A DNA stretch of 31,492 bases, taken from positions 1-31,492 of IMG/VR virus record IMGVR_UViG_3300022847_000019, one strand, 5' to 3'. Positions 1 through 7,483 of the stretch are shown here, one piece after another. Position numbers and translations under genes: made by a program. The notes below the pieces were generated by a model. The model saw nothing but the letters and a program-made list of their open reading frames with translations. It made no database searches and had not been told where the DNA came from. The first letter of the stretch is position 1. Each line of letters begins with the position of its first letter. This DNA is from a virus.

Positions 1-2
1 GA

Positions 3-74
3 CCAGCACCGGCACCAGCACCAGCACCAGCACCAGCACCAGCACCAGCACCAGCACCAGCACCAGCACCAGCA
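3..74 (+). repeat. (CCAGCA)12 hexamer array at the left edge
   Basis: Twelve copies of CCAGCA, the second with CCG instead of CCA. The array encodes a Pro-Ala linker and touches the window edge. The same hexamer recurs at 1942-1977. Confidence 0.95.
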
Positions 75-254
75 CCCAGTGACATGCAGTGGGGTGAATT
101 TGTGGCGAAGATTACCGGCGCACAGAGTGCCAAGACGATCTCACCACAGGACACCCATGCCGCTCACTCTGCGCTCGGTGTTGATTCGTTCTCCATGCTG
201 ATCAGTCGTAACGAATTGTGGCCGCAAATTCTGACCACGTTAGGTGTGGAATGA
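3..254 (+). CDS. C-terminal part of an unknown phage protein with a Pro-Ala linker (5' end cut by window)
   Basis: An open frame runs from the window edge to a TGA at 252-254. It begins with twelve Pro-Ala pairs coded by the hexamer array at 3-74. A tail of about 59 residues follows, with segments such as MQWGEFVAKITGAQ and SFSMLISRNELWPQIL, and the protein ends in LGVE. Its stop overlaps the ATG of the next gene (ATGA), which supports it as the real upstream member of the replication operon. The layout (PA linker, then a short C-terminal domain) repeats that of the ssDNA-binding protein two genes downstream, although the tails are not clearly alike. The N-terminal domain is outside the window, so the function is unknown. 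Being next to a nuclease, an SSB and a polymerase suggests a role in replication or recombination (inference). Confidence 0.72.
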   Translation, partial: PAPAPAPAPAPAPAPAPAPAPAPAPSDMQWGEFVAKITGAQSAKTISPQDTHAAHSALGVDSFSMLISRNELWPQILTTLGVE

Positions 255-1399
255 GCTTCCTACAACCCTCATCGGCTGATATCTGGGTGCATTGTGGGGC
301 TAACCCACTCTATGCGTCCATGTATCCTGAACCCGAGACTGAAGACACCAAGGAAGGTGAGGCCAGTCACTGGGTAGTGGCAACGGTGTTGACGAGCTAC
401 ATCACAGGTGACGGTTTAGTGTTAGCATCCGATCTGACTGGTGAGGAAGCACCGAACGGTGTGATCATCACGCAGGAAATGATAGAAAACGCTCAAGTCT
501 GTATTGATGATGTACTGGATGTCTGCCAGGAATTCGGACTATTAGCTGAGTTACACATTGAAGATGTGCTGACCGTCCACTCTATCCACTCGCAGCTTGA
601 AGGTCGTCCCGACATCTGGGTATTCGATAAGAATCGCAGTGTGCTGTACGTCTGGGATTACAAGTATGGTCACAAGAGCATACCGGCTGACAGTTATCAG
701 AATAAATGTTATGTCAAGGGTGCGCTTGAGATTATCAATCTGCCTGACGATCATGTTAAGGTTGATATGAGGGTAATCCAACCTCGCAGTTATAACGATG
801 AAGGTCCGATTAAATCATACACCTGTAAGGCGAGTGATCTCAGGGCTGACTTCAATAAACTGGAAATCAAGGCGCACGAAGCCTGTAGCAGTAGCCCTAA
901 CACCACATCGGGTAACCACTGTCAGTACTGTCCGGGGCGTCACGCATGTAAGTCGGCAGGGCTGGCGGCGATGGGCGCACTGGATTACACACTGCAGGCA
1001 GTACCGCAAGTGTTGTCGGGTGAGGGTTTGTCGTTCGAGTTGACGATACTTAAACGTGGCTTGAAGGCGATGGAACACAGGCTGAAAGGCTTGGAGACTG
1101 ACGCTCTGAGCCGTGTGACAAAGGGCGAACTGGTGCCAGGCTATGGGACCAAAGAAGGTAAAGGTATTCGCAAATTCGCCGGTAAGGTGGAAGATGTGAT
1201 CGAGTACGGTGATCTGGTGGGTATTGATTTACGCGCACCGCTGAAAACCATTTCACCTTTTGAGTTAGAAAAGAGAGTCAAGAAAACAGCCTTCGACATG
1301 AAGTTGCTCGACGGTTTCATTCAACAGGATTCTACCGGCATCAAATTGGTGGTGAAGGATGAGTCTGATGTTATCAAAGCATTTACGAGGAAATCATAA
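251..1399 (+). CDS. DUF2800-type Cas4-like PD-(D/E)XK nuclease with a likely Fe-S cluster
   Basis: The 382-residue protein is read from the ATG at 251, which overlaps the preceding TGA; the GTG at 218 would extend it needlessly into the upstream gene. The nuclease core is visible: an EGEASHW segment near residue 35, D121 in GRPDIWVFD, and the D136-Y-K138 pair in VWDYKYGH, matching D...(D/E)xK. A C-terminal C224-x2-C227-x5-C233 set, together with C15 near the N-terminus, fits the 4Fe-4S arrangement of Cas4/AddB-type nucleases. In phages, DUF2800 proteins usually sit beside a DUF2815 SSB and a DNA polymerase, as here. The likely role is an exonuclease in replication-coupled recombination. The stop overlaps the next ATG by one base (TAATG). 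Confidence 0.85.
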   Translation: MSFLQPSSADIWVHCGANPLYASMYPEPETEDTKEGEASHWVVATVLTSYITGDGLVLASDLTGEEAPNGVIITQEMIENAQVCIDDVLDVCQEFGLLAELHIEDVLTVHSIHSQLEGRPDIWVFDKNRSVLYVWDYKYGHKSIPADSYQNKCYVKGALEIINLPDDHVKVDMRVIQPRSYNDEGPIKSYTCKASDLRADFNKLEIKAHEACSSSPNTTSGNHCQYCPGRHACKSAGLAAMGALDYTLQAVPQVLSGEGLSFELTILKRGLKAMEHRLKGLETDALSRVTKGELVPGYGTKEGKGIRKFAGKVEDVIEYGDLVGIDLRAPLKTISPFELEKRVKKTAFDMKLLDGFIQQDSTGIKLVVKDESDVIKAFTRKS

Positions 1400-2127
1400 T
1401 GCGAATAGGAAACGACAAAGTAATTATTGAGAATTGCATTCTTTCATGGGATGGGTTACGAAATCCTGATGTCACAACTAAGAACGACGGTAGCGGTACG
1501 ATTACCAAACACAACGTATCCGTGTTGGTGCCGGGTAACTCACCAGTGATTGCCGAACTGACTGAGATTGCCAACAAGCAATTGAATGAGGGTATTTTCA
1601 GAGGTACGTTGCCACCTAATGGAAACTGGCCGCTGGACAAGCAAGCTGATCCTGCGAAATTTGGCTCTCAATACGCAGGTTATGTGATCATTGGTGCGGG
1701 AACTCAACGCGGTGTACCGCCTATCTTGGACGCTAACTCTGCTGAGTTGAGCATCATGAGTTGTGGACAGCAATTATACCCTGGTTGCATCGTCAGCATT
1801 CTGGTTCACGCTTACGACTACAACAACGTACAGAAGGGTGTATCGTTCGGTCTGGACGGCATTCAGATTGTAGATCCGTCAGCGCCACCCCTACCAGTCG
1901 GTGGCGGCATGAGTGCCGGTGAAGTCGCTAATGCTTTCGGCGCACCAGCACCAGCACCAGCACCAGCACCAGCACCAGGCACCGCTCTCCCTGCGCCCCC
2001 AGCCGCTCCTGCGACTAACTTCACACGGATGACTGAGCTTGCGGGCGGTGCCACCTATGAGTCGTTTATCGCGGCTGGATGGACAGACGAAACGCTAGTG
2101 GCTAACGGCTATATGTTGCCGTCTTAA
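1399..2127 (+). CDS. DUF2815-type single-stranded DNA-binding protein
   Basis: A 242-residue protein with a Shine-Dalgarno (GAGGA, about 8 bases upstream) and a TAATG overlap with the nuclease. Residues 1 to about 160 look like the OB-fold core of DUF2815/gp2.5-like phage SSBs (NGNWPLD, then YAGYVIIGAGT and a run ending in VSFGLDGIQIV). Next come a linker of six Ala-Pro pairs and a C-terminal segment (YESFIAAGWTDETLVANGYM) of a type often seen at the end of phage DNA-binding proteins. That tail could act as a docking peptide for the polymerase or nuclease, as acidic tails do in other SSBs, although it is only mildly acidic (inference). The family is assigned from context and fold features rather than a single diagnostic motif. 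Confidence 0.78.
   Translation: MRIGNDKVIIENCILSWDGLRNPDVTTKNDGSGTITKHNVSVLVPGNSPVIAELTEIANKQLNEGIFRGTLPPNGNWPLDKQADPAKFGSQYAGYVIIGAGTQRGVPPILDANSAELSIMSCGQQLYPGCIVSILVHAYDYNNVQKGVSFGLDGIQIVDPSAPPLPVGGGMSAGEVANAFGAPAPAPAPAPAPGTALPAPPAAPATNFTRMTELAGGATYESFIAAGWTDETLVANGYMLPS
1942..1977 (+). repeat. (GCACCA)6 hexamer array inside the SSB gene
   Basis: Six perfect copies encode (Ala-Pro)6. It is the same repeat, in a different phase, as the one at 3-74, so the two arrays could pair during recombination or confuse assembly. Confidence 0.93.
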
Positions 2128-4124
2128 TGACTGACGCCGTATATGACATTGAAACATATCCGAACGTCTTTACGTTTGGTGTGTCAGAAGGTCGTCAGAT
2201 GTTTGTGATCTCACCGTGGCGGGATGATCGAGATGCATTGTACGACTACCTGATTGCCAGGTCACGCGACCCGTCATTCAGGTTGGTCGGATTTAACAAT
2301 GTCGGCTTCGATTATCCCGTCGTTCATGAGTTCATGAATATCAAAGTCGGCTATGAGATGGAGTCTGCCGCCACATTGGTGGATGCTCTCTATTCAAAAG
2401 CCATGCAGATTATCGAAGGTGATAATCGTTGGGAGAATATCATACCGCCTTGGGAGGTACGTATCTCGCAAGTTGACCTGTACATGATTCATCATTTTGA
2501 CAACATGGCACGTGCGACTTCACTCAAACTGTTGGAATTCAATATGCGGCGACCGTGTATTGAAGACTTACCGTTCCCGCCAGGTACCGAGTTGCGCGAG
2601 GAAGATTTACCGGTACTGATTGACTACAACTGGGAAGACATCGACGCGACTGATGACTTCCTGTCCAGATCCAAGGATATGATTGAGTTCCGTGATCAAA
2701 TGTCATCGACGTATGATCACGACTTCACCAACTATAACGATACTAAAATTGGGAAGCAGTACCTCATCATGGAATTGGAGAAGCAGCAACCAGGTTGCTG
2801 CTTTTCACGCGATGAGAGTGGTCGCCGGTCCCCCAACCAGACGCATTATGATGGTTTGCTACCGCTCTCATCCGTGATTTTCCCCTACATACGATTTCAT
2901 CACCCAGAGTTTCAGAGGATACTACGATGGTTCAACTCACAAAACGAAAACGTGGAGCCTCACGTTTATGCTGAAATCAATGGTTTCAAGATTGGACCGT
3001 TCGGTGTCGGTGGTTTACACGGCTCGATAACCGATGGGACTATTGGCTGTACACCTGATACGGCTATCATTGACATTGACGTAAAGTCTTACTACCCAAA
3101 CCTCGCCATTAAGAACCGTCTGTTCCCAAAGCATTTGAGCGAACGGTACTGTGACATCTACGAAGACATCTACGAGCAGCGCAAGTCCTACCCCAAAAAT
3201 CACCCCATCAACAAGGCGTTGAAGTTGGCGCTCAATGGTAGTTTTGGTGATAGCGGTAGTCCGTATAGCCCGTTCTTCGATCTGTCCTACCTGTACGGTA
3301 CGACGGTCAACGGTCAGCTTCTACTGTGTATGCTCATCGAGTACCTGGTGCCGATTCCCGGACTGGAGATGATTCAGGTAAACACTGACGGCATCACCGT
3401 AAAGATTCCACGCAATCAGATTGGGCGCATGCATGAGGTAATGGACTGGTGGCAGTCGTACACACAACTGGAACTTGAAGAAGTTGAGTACAATCGTATG
3501 TGGATCAGGGATGTGAATAACTACATCGCTGAGACTATGAGCGGTGAGATTAAACGTAAAGGTGCCTATGAGAACTTACCCCCTGCAGAACGTAACCCGG
3601 TGGGCTGGCATCAGAATCTCAGCGCGATAGTCGTACCGCTTGCAGTCGAGGCGCATTTCACACGGGGTGTCGATATTCGGCAATTCCTGGAAGGTCATCA
3701 GGACACAATGGACTTCATGCTACGCACCAAAATACCGCGCAGCAATCAACTGATGCTGGGCGACGAAAAGCTGCAACGAATCACCCGCTACCTGATTACC
3801 AAAGAGGGTAGTCAACTGGTTAAGATCGCACCGCCTACAGTCGGGTATCAGGTGGGTCAATGGAAACGGGCTAACAGCCTGACTGATGCCCACTACCAGA
3901 GTGTGATCAGTGAGTTGAGAGATGATGGTACTGAACTCGATTCTACCGGCTTACCGTGGGATGAACGTATCAATACGAAGAATAAAAGCAAGTACACCCA
4001 GCGGGAAACCAGTATAAACACTGGCTGGAACGCGACACCGTTTAATCGTTTAGACGGTCCGATAGATCGCAGTATAATAAACTATGACTTCTACCAGCAG
4101 GAAGCGGAGAAACTATTACTATGA
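2127..4124 (+). CDS. Family B DNA polymerase with 3'-5' exonuclease domain
   Basis: A 665-residue protein starting at the ATG in TAATG, with no strong ribosome site of its own, so probably coupled to the SSB. Exonuclease motifs: Exo I D7-I-E9-T, Exo II FNNVGFD (56-62), Exo III Y167-NWE-D171. Polymerase motifs: motif A D318-V-K-S-Y-Y-P-N, motif B K366-LAL-N370-G-S-F-G, motif C V418-N-T-D421-G. The last departs from the usual YxDTDS: the first Asp is Asn and the final Ser is Gly, while the Asp matching the essential catalytic one is kept. The length is between that of phi29-type polymerases and larger cellular ones. No terminal protein, primase or helicase is seen in the window, so the priming mode is unknown. 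ATGA overlap with the next gene. Confidence 0.93.
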   Translation: MTDAVYDIETYPNVFTFGVSEGRQMFVISPWRDDRDALYDYLIARSRDPSFRLVGFNNVGFDYPVVHEFMNIKVGYEMESAATLVDALYSKAMQIIEGDNRWENIIPPWEVRISQVDLYMIHHFDNMARATSLKLLEFNMRRPCIEDLPFPPGTELREEDLPVLIDYNWEDIDATDDFLSRSKDMIEFRDQMSSTYDHDFTNYNDTKIGKQYLIMELEKQQPGCCFSRDESGRRSPNQTHYDGLLPLSSVIFPYIRFHHPEFQRILRWFNSQNENVEPHVYAEINGFKIGPFGVGGLHGSITDGTIGCTPDTAIIDIDVKSYYPNLAIKNRLFPKHLSERYCDIYEDIYEQRKSYPKNHPINKALKLALNGSFGDSGSPYSPFFDLSYLYGTTVNGQLLLCMLIEYLVPIPGLEMIQVNTDGITVKIPRNQIGRMHEVMDWWQSYTQLELEEVEYNRMWIRDVNNYIAETMSGEIKRKGAYENLPPAERNPVGWHQNLSAIVVPLAVEAHFTRGVDIRQFLEGHQDTMDFMLRTKIPRSNQLMLGDEKLQRITRYLITKEGSQLVKIAPPTVGYQVGQWKRANSLTDAHYQSVISELRDDGTELDSTGLPWDERINTKNKSKYTQRETSINTGWNATPFNRLDGPIDRSIINYDFYQQEAEKLLL

Positions 4125-4555
4125 CCACAATTGCATTCGACGGGAAACTACTAGCGGCTGATACATTGATTATCGAGGGTAGTGTGATTATCGGCTACCA
4201 ACCAAAAGTCTTTAAGGTGAAAGGTGGTTATATCGGGGGTGTTGGTCGGGCAGATGATATTTCAGCTTACGTCGAATGGGTGCGTGGTGGCTTTGGTGAG
4301 AAACCTGAACTGACGGAAGGTGAAGATTTCATCGGAATGTTCATCACTAATGGCGGTCAGGTGTTTGAGTACGGTGAAAAGCTAAATGGTTTTGCACTAC
4401 CGCCTGGAATGTACGCATGGGGTGCGGGTGGACTGATGGCACTCGCCGCAATGCGGCTGGGTATCTCAGCACCGGATGCAATACAGTTTGCAATCGATAA
4501 CACGATTGATTCAGGCGGTACGATTGACGTATTTGAGGTAGTTCGACATGGTTGA
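4121..4555 (+). CDS. HslV/proteasome-beta-like Ntn hydrolase
   Basis: A 144-residue protein beginning MTTIAFDGK. After Met removal, Thr2 would be the N-terminal nucleophile, as in HslV (which begins TTI). D14 in AADT and K29 in PKVFKV sit where HslV has its conserved Asp and catalytic Lys. A Gly-rich WGAGGLMALAAM stretch (100-111) and the ending DNTIDSGGTIDVFEV match the C-terminal half of phage proteasome-like proteins. The length is close to a minimal HslV subunit (about 175) but shorter. No HslU-type ATPase is visible, so it may use a host unfoldase or act on its own. It overlaps the polymerase by 4 bases and the next gene by 8 bases. Substrate unknown. Confidence 0.8.
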   Translation: MTTIAFDGKLLAADTLIIEGSVIIGYQPKVFKVKGGYIGGVGRADDISAYVEWVRGGFGEKPELTEGEDFIGMFITNGGQVFEYGEKLNGFALPPGMYAWGAGGLMALAAMRLGISAPDAIQFAIDNTIDSGGTIDVFEVVRHG

Positions 4556-6050
4556 TACGGTAACAATACCCACCCTGGAACTTCAGGCAGCGATGATCCA
4601 GTCTGGTGGCAATAAGTCGAAGGCAGCGGAAATTCTTGGCATTCACCGACAAACCTTGATGAAACTCCTGGCTGAAAAGCTAACTACTACGCGCTACGTT
4701 GTCACCAGCGCCGTTAACAATACGAAGGTATTTGCGCCTTTCTGGAAAGCCCTGCAGTACTACTGCGATGAAAACGAAGCAGAGTTAATCGTCATCCCGA
4801 CAAGGTACAAAAACCCTTCCGCAATGAGGATGACAGATCCTATATGGTATGACTCTGCGATTATGTCTCACTTCTGCGAGGTCGAGCGGGAGTTGAATTC
4901 CCAGGTGATAGTCATGGGTGACGTACCTATTCAACCGACCGCATCGGACCCACTTTCATCTTTGGACCCACACGCAAAAGGCAAGTGGGCTATCTTTGGT
5001 CATCCACAGATTGAAATGCGAATGGTCCCAGCCAGGATGGACAGTACGCCTCCCATGCTGCACACCACAGGGTCAGTGAGCGAAAAGTCATATTCAGCCA
5101 GTAAGTTAGGTAAGAAAGCTCAACTTCATCATACCTATGGGGCGGTCGTGATCGAATGTGTAGGCGACAAGGCTTACGTGAGGGAGTTGGTCTCAAACGA
5201 TTCAGGTGAGTTCTACGACGTTGCTGGTGGAGTTAAGAAATACTCACCCAAAGGTATTGAGGAACTACTACGGATTCCGGCACTGGTGACTGGTGATGAA
5301 CATATCGCTAACTCGTCTGAACGGGTGATGAATGCGACTTATTACAATAAGGATTCTATTACCGCGATTGCTCGACCGGAGGAAATTTACCGGCATGACG
5401 TTTTAGATTTCTTCTCAAGGAATCACCATCACACCGATCCCATCCAGAATTTTGTGAAGTATCTGCAGGGAACCGATGATGTGAAGGCAGAGGTTGAATC
5501 AACTATCCGAAAGATCGAGGAAACCACCCCAGCGGATTCAGTGAGCTACCTGGTGGGTAGTAACCACAATGAAGCCCTGGGTCGATGGATGAAGGAATCG
5601 AATCCGAAAGTTGATCCGAAAAATGCGCGGTTCTTCCATGAGCTTTCATCAGTGGTTTACCGACTGGCAGAAGAAAAGCTGACGCACAAGATTGACCCGT
5701 TTGAAGTCTATGCCCGAGAGATTATGGGTCTGGCCGACAGGGTGAAATTCTTAGGCAGGAACGAAGGGCGAACGGTTGAAGGCGTAGAGGTTTCATACCA
5801 CGGTGATAAGGGCGCGAATGGTGCGCGAGGATCACTAACGACCTTCGCGAAAAGTTCATCCAAGACAGTCACTGGACACACGCATGGACCGGGAATCAAG
5901 AAAGGCGCATGGGGTGTGGGTCATTCAACGGACGGACTGGATTACCAGTCAGGTCTATCCAACTGGTTTAACACTCACTGCCTGATTTATCCGAACGGTA
6001 AGCGGCAGTTAATACACGTTTTATCTGATGGAACATGGAGAGCATCATGA
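4548..6050 (+). CDS. HTH plus calcineurin-like metallophosphoesterase, possibly T5 A1-like
   Basis: A 500-residue protein with GAGG placed well before the ATG. Residues about 8-45 form a Fis-type helix-turn-helix (GNKSKAAEILGIHRQTLMKL). A metallophosphoesterase signature follows: G249-D250-E-H252, H284-D285, GSNHNE (337-342), H418-G-D, and GHTH (443-446). The C-terminal GANGARGS and YPNGKRQLI segments resemble phage proteins of the T5 A1 type, which act in DNA transfer and host DNA degradation; that link is from memory and less sure than the fold. The HTH could target the enzyme to DNA. ATGA overlap with the next gene. Confidence 0.75.
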   Translation: MVDTVTIPTLELQAAMIQSGGNKSKAAEILGIHRQTLMKLLAEKLTTTRYVVTSAVNNTKVFAPFWKALQYYCDENEAELIVIPTRYKNPSAMRMTDPIWYDSAIMSHFCEVERELNSQVIVMGDVPIQPTASDPLSSLDPHAKGKWAIFGHPQIEMRMVPARMDSTPPMLHTTGSVSEKSYSASKLGKKAQLHHTYGAVVIECVGDKAYVRELVSNDSGEFYDVAGGVKKYSPKGIEELLRIPALVTGDEHIANSSERVMNATYYNKDSITAIARPEEIYRHDVLDFFSRNHHHTDPIQNFVKYLQGTDDVKAEVESTIRKIEETTPADSVSYLVGSNHNEALGRWMKESNPKVDPKNARFFHELSSVVYRLAEEKLTHKIDPFEVYAREIMGLADRVKFLGRNEGRTVEGVEVSYHGDKGANGARGSLTTFAKSSSKTVTGHTHGPGIKKGAWGVGHSTDGLDYQSGLSNWFNTHCLIYPNGKRQLIHVLSDGTWRAS

Positions 6051-6313
6051 GTGATTATCATGCATTTACGGCCAGGTGCTATCGGTGCAATACCACAAGG
6101 AATTACGACAGCTTTTATGGATTGCATACGGCAGTATCAATGGGTCAATACGTGATGATCCTTGGCTGTGAGGGTATCGTGTGTAGTGAATGTGCAGTAA
6201 CGCTGAGAGTCATTCAAGACGAACACATGGCAGTCTGCAAAAAGATTATATCGCAGGAAATCGAAGACCACCGAAAGTCCACCAGCAGCAACGTACTGGA
6301 GTTGAAGCATTGA
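6047..6313 (+). CDS. Small Cys-rich protein, probable zinc ribbon
   Basis: An 88-residue protein. The ATG at 6047 overlaps the preceding TGA and is served by GGAGAG just upstream, so I prefer it to the in-frame ATG at 6035. Two Cys pairs are visible, CYRC near the N-terminus and CSEC near the middle (with a further Cys in GCEGIVC), as expected for a small zinc-binding fold. The C-terminal third is charged and probably helical. Function unknown; such small zinc proteins in early phage operons often bind host proteins or nucleic acid (inference). Confidence 0.7.
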   Translation: MSDYHAFTARCYRCNTTRNYDSFYGLHTAVSMGQYVMILGCEGIVCSECAVTLRVIQDEHMAVCKKIISQEIEDHRKSTSSNVLELKH

Positions 6314-6603
6314 GTCAAACCCGTACCCTGAGTTGGCTGGAAGCTATCACCAATACGTCTATTGGTTTCGGTATCTCATTGCTCACTTGGATATACGTTA
6401 TTGAACCTGTGCTGATACACTTCGACTTTATTGGCAACAATGGTTTCCCGCTATGGGTGAATACCCTAATTACCGGAACGTTCACAGTGGTATCAATCCT
6501 TCGTGGATTCTGGGTTCGTCGGCTGTACGAGTCATACCTGAACAGAAAGCTAACTGAATTATCACATAGAATTGAAGACTGGAGATGTAATCGTGTTACC
6601 TGA
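6310..6603 (+). CDS. Small membrane protein, DUF7220-like (TTG start)
   Basis: 97 residues when started at the TTG at 6310, which overlaps the preceding TGA (TTGA) and lies 7 bases after GGAG. The longer frame from 6190 lies mostly inside the upstream gene and is not needed. It starts SQTRTLSWLEAITNTSIGFG, followed by two hydrophobic segments (about 14-32 and 46-62) and a basic RRLYESYLNRK tail. This pattern matches the short phage membrane proteins of the DUF7220 type. It would sit in the inner membrane; function not known. Confidence 0.75.
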   Translation: MSQTRTLSWLEAITNTSIGFGISLLTWIYVIEPVLIHFDFIGNNGFPLWVNTLITGTFTVVSILRGFWVRRLYESYLNRKLTELSHRIEDWRCNRVT

Positions 6604-6964
6604 TGACAACCCAAAAACAAAGTTTGGAGTAATGAAGGCACCACTGCATCTTGTACCCCCTATGGCAATCATATGCCTGGCTAATGCGTTTAAAGTTGGT
6701 GCTGAGAAGTATGGGGCGTATAATTGGAGAGATAAAACAGTATCCAAGTCAGTGTATTATGGAGCCTGTCTAAGACATATGTTAGCCTGGTGGGACGGTG
6801 AAGATACAGACCCTGAAACGGGTAATCACCATCTGGATCATGCAATGGCATGTCTTGCAATTATCAGGGACGGTGAATCGGTTGGTAATATAAACGATGA
6901 CCGACCGTCTAAAGGGATGGCGGCCAGTGAAATGGTCACTTCTCAACAATCGACACATCTCTAG
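6593..6964 (+). CDS. dATP/dGTP diphosphohydrolase-like (MazG/MazZ-related, DUF5664) protein
   Basis: About 123 residues from the GTG at 6593, which has GGAG 8 bases upstream; a TTG at 6572 is an alternative. It overlaps the membrane-protein gene by 11 bases. Family hallmarks are KFGVMKAPLHLVPP at the N-terminus, then GAEKYGAYNWR, LRHMLAWWDGEDTDPETG and HHLDHAMACLAII, whose acidic and His residues form the metal and nucleotide site in all-alpha NTP pyrophosphatases. The family includes MazZ of phages with 2-aminoadenine DNA, but most members occur without PurZ, and no PurZ is seen here. Likely role: adjusting dNTP pools. Confidence 0.82.
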   Translation: MLPDDNPKTKFGVMKAPLHLVPPMAIICLANAFKVGAEKYGAYNWRDKTVSKSVYYGACLRHMLAWWDGEDTDPETGNHHLDHAMACLAIIRDGESVGNINDDRPSKGMAASEMVTSQQSTHL

Positions 6965-6988
6965 CTCATATCTACATTTACCCATTAC

Positions 6989-7483
6989 ATGGACATATAC
7001 AAAATGATACCACTACATCAAAAACCGATTGCAGATTTCACACTGAACGAACTATCTCGATACAACACGTTTCGAAAGTCCAAACGGGCTGATATCGTCT
7101 ATCAGGGTCAGAAGTTCGGCATAGGCTTTTGGGAGACTGTACTGGAAGACGGCCGCAAATTCCCGTTCCTGGCGCTCACTGTGTGGACACCAGATGGCTG
7201 GCGAGTACTGGACGTCATGTCGCCCTTATGGGACTTGAACGACCTGAGTATGGATACTGGAGAGCCTAAGAAGGATCTGTCCACCTATATGTGGTGGATA
7301 GCTGAGAATTTCAATCCCGTCATCAAGGCATACTTTGAGGAGATCGGTATGGTAGAAGAAGCGACCGGCGTGGAAGATGCAGACGGCGACGGGGAAATCG
7401 CTGAATGGGAGAAGGTCGTCGAACTTTTGAACAGGAATCCCAAGATTGTCGATGGGTTCCTTATCCTGGAGGGTGAATTGTGA
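6989..7483 (+). CDS. Unknown protein with a canonical EF-hand loop
   Basis: A 164-residue protein with ATG at 6989 (a second ATG at 7004 is possible; neither has a clear Shine-Dalgarno). It follows a 24-base gap. The N-terminal half has beta-like segments (DIVYQGQKFGIGFWETVLED, FPFLALTVWTPDGWRVLD). Residues 130-141, DADGDGEIAEWE, match the EF-hand consensus DxDxDGxIxxxE at every ligand position, with helix-forming sequence on both sides (AYFEEIGMVEE before, EKVVELLNR after). A calcium-binding hairpin is therefore likely. I do not recognise the protein as a whole. It overlaps the lipoprotein gene by GTGA. Confidence 0.75.
   Translation: MDIYKMIPLHQKPIADFTLNELSRYNTFRKSKRADIVYQGQKFGIGFWETVLEDGRKFPFLALTVWTPDGWRVLDVMSPLWDLNDLSMDTGEPKKDLSTYMWWIAENFNPVIKAYFEEIGMVEEATGVEDADGDGEIAEWEKVVELLNRNPKIVDGFLILEGEL

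Noticed and set aside
6190-6309. Longer N-terminus of the DUF7220-like membrane protein
   Set aside because: The added 40 residues are the upstream zinc-ribbon gene read in another frame; the TTG at 6310 has the ribosome site and the coupled overlap.
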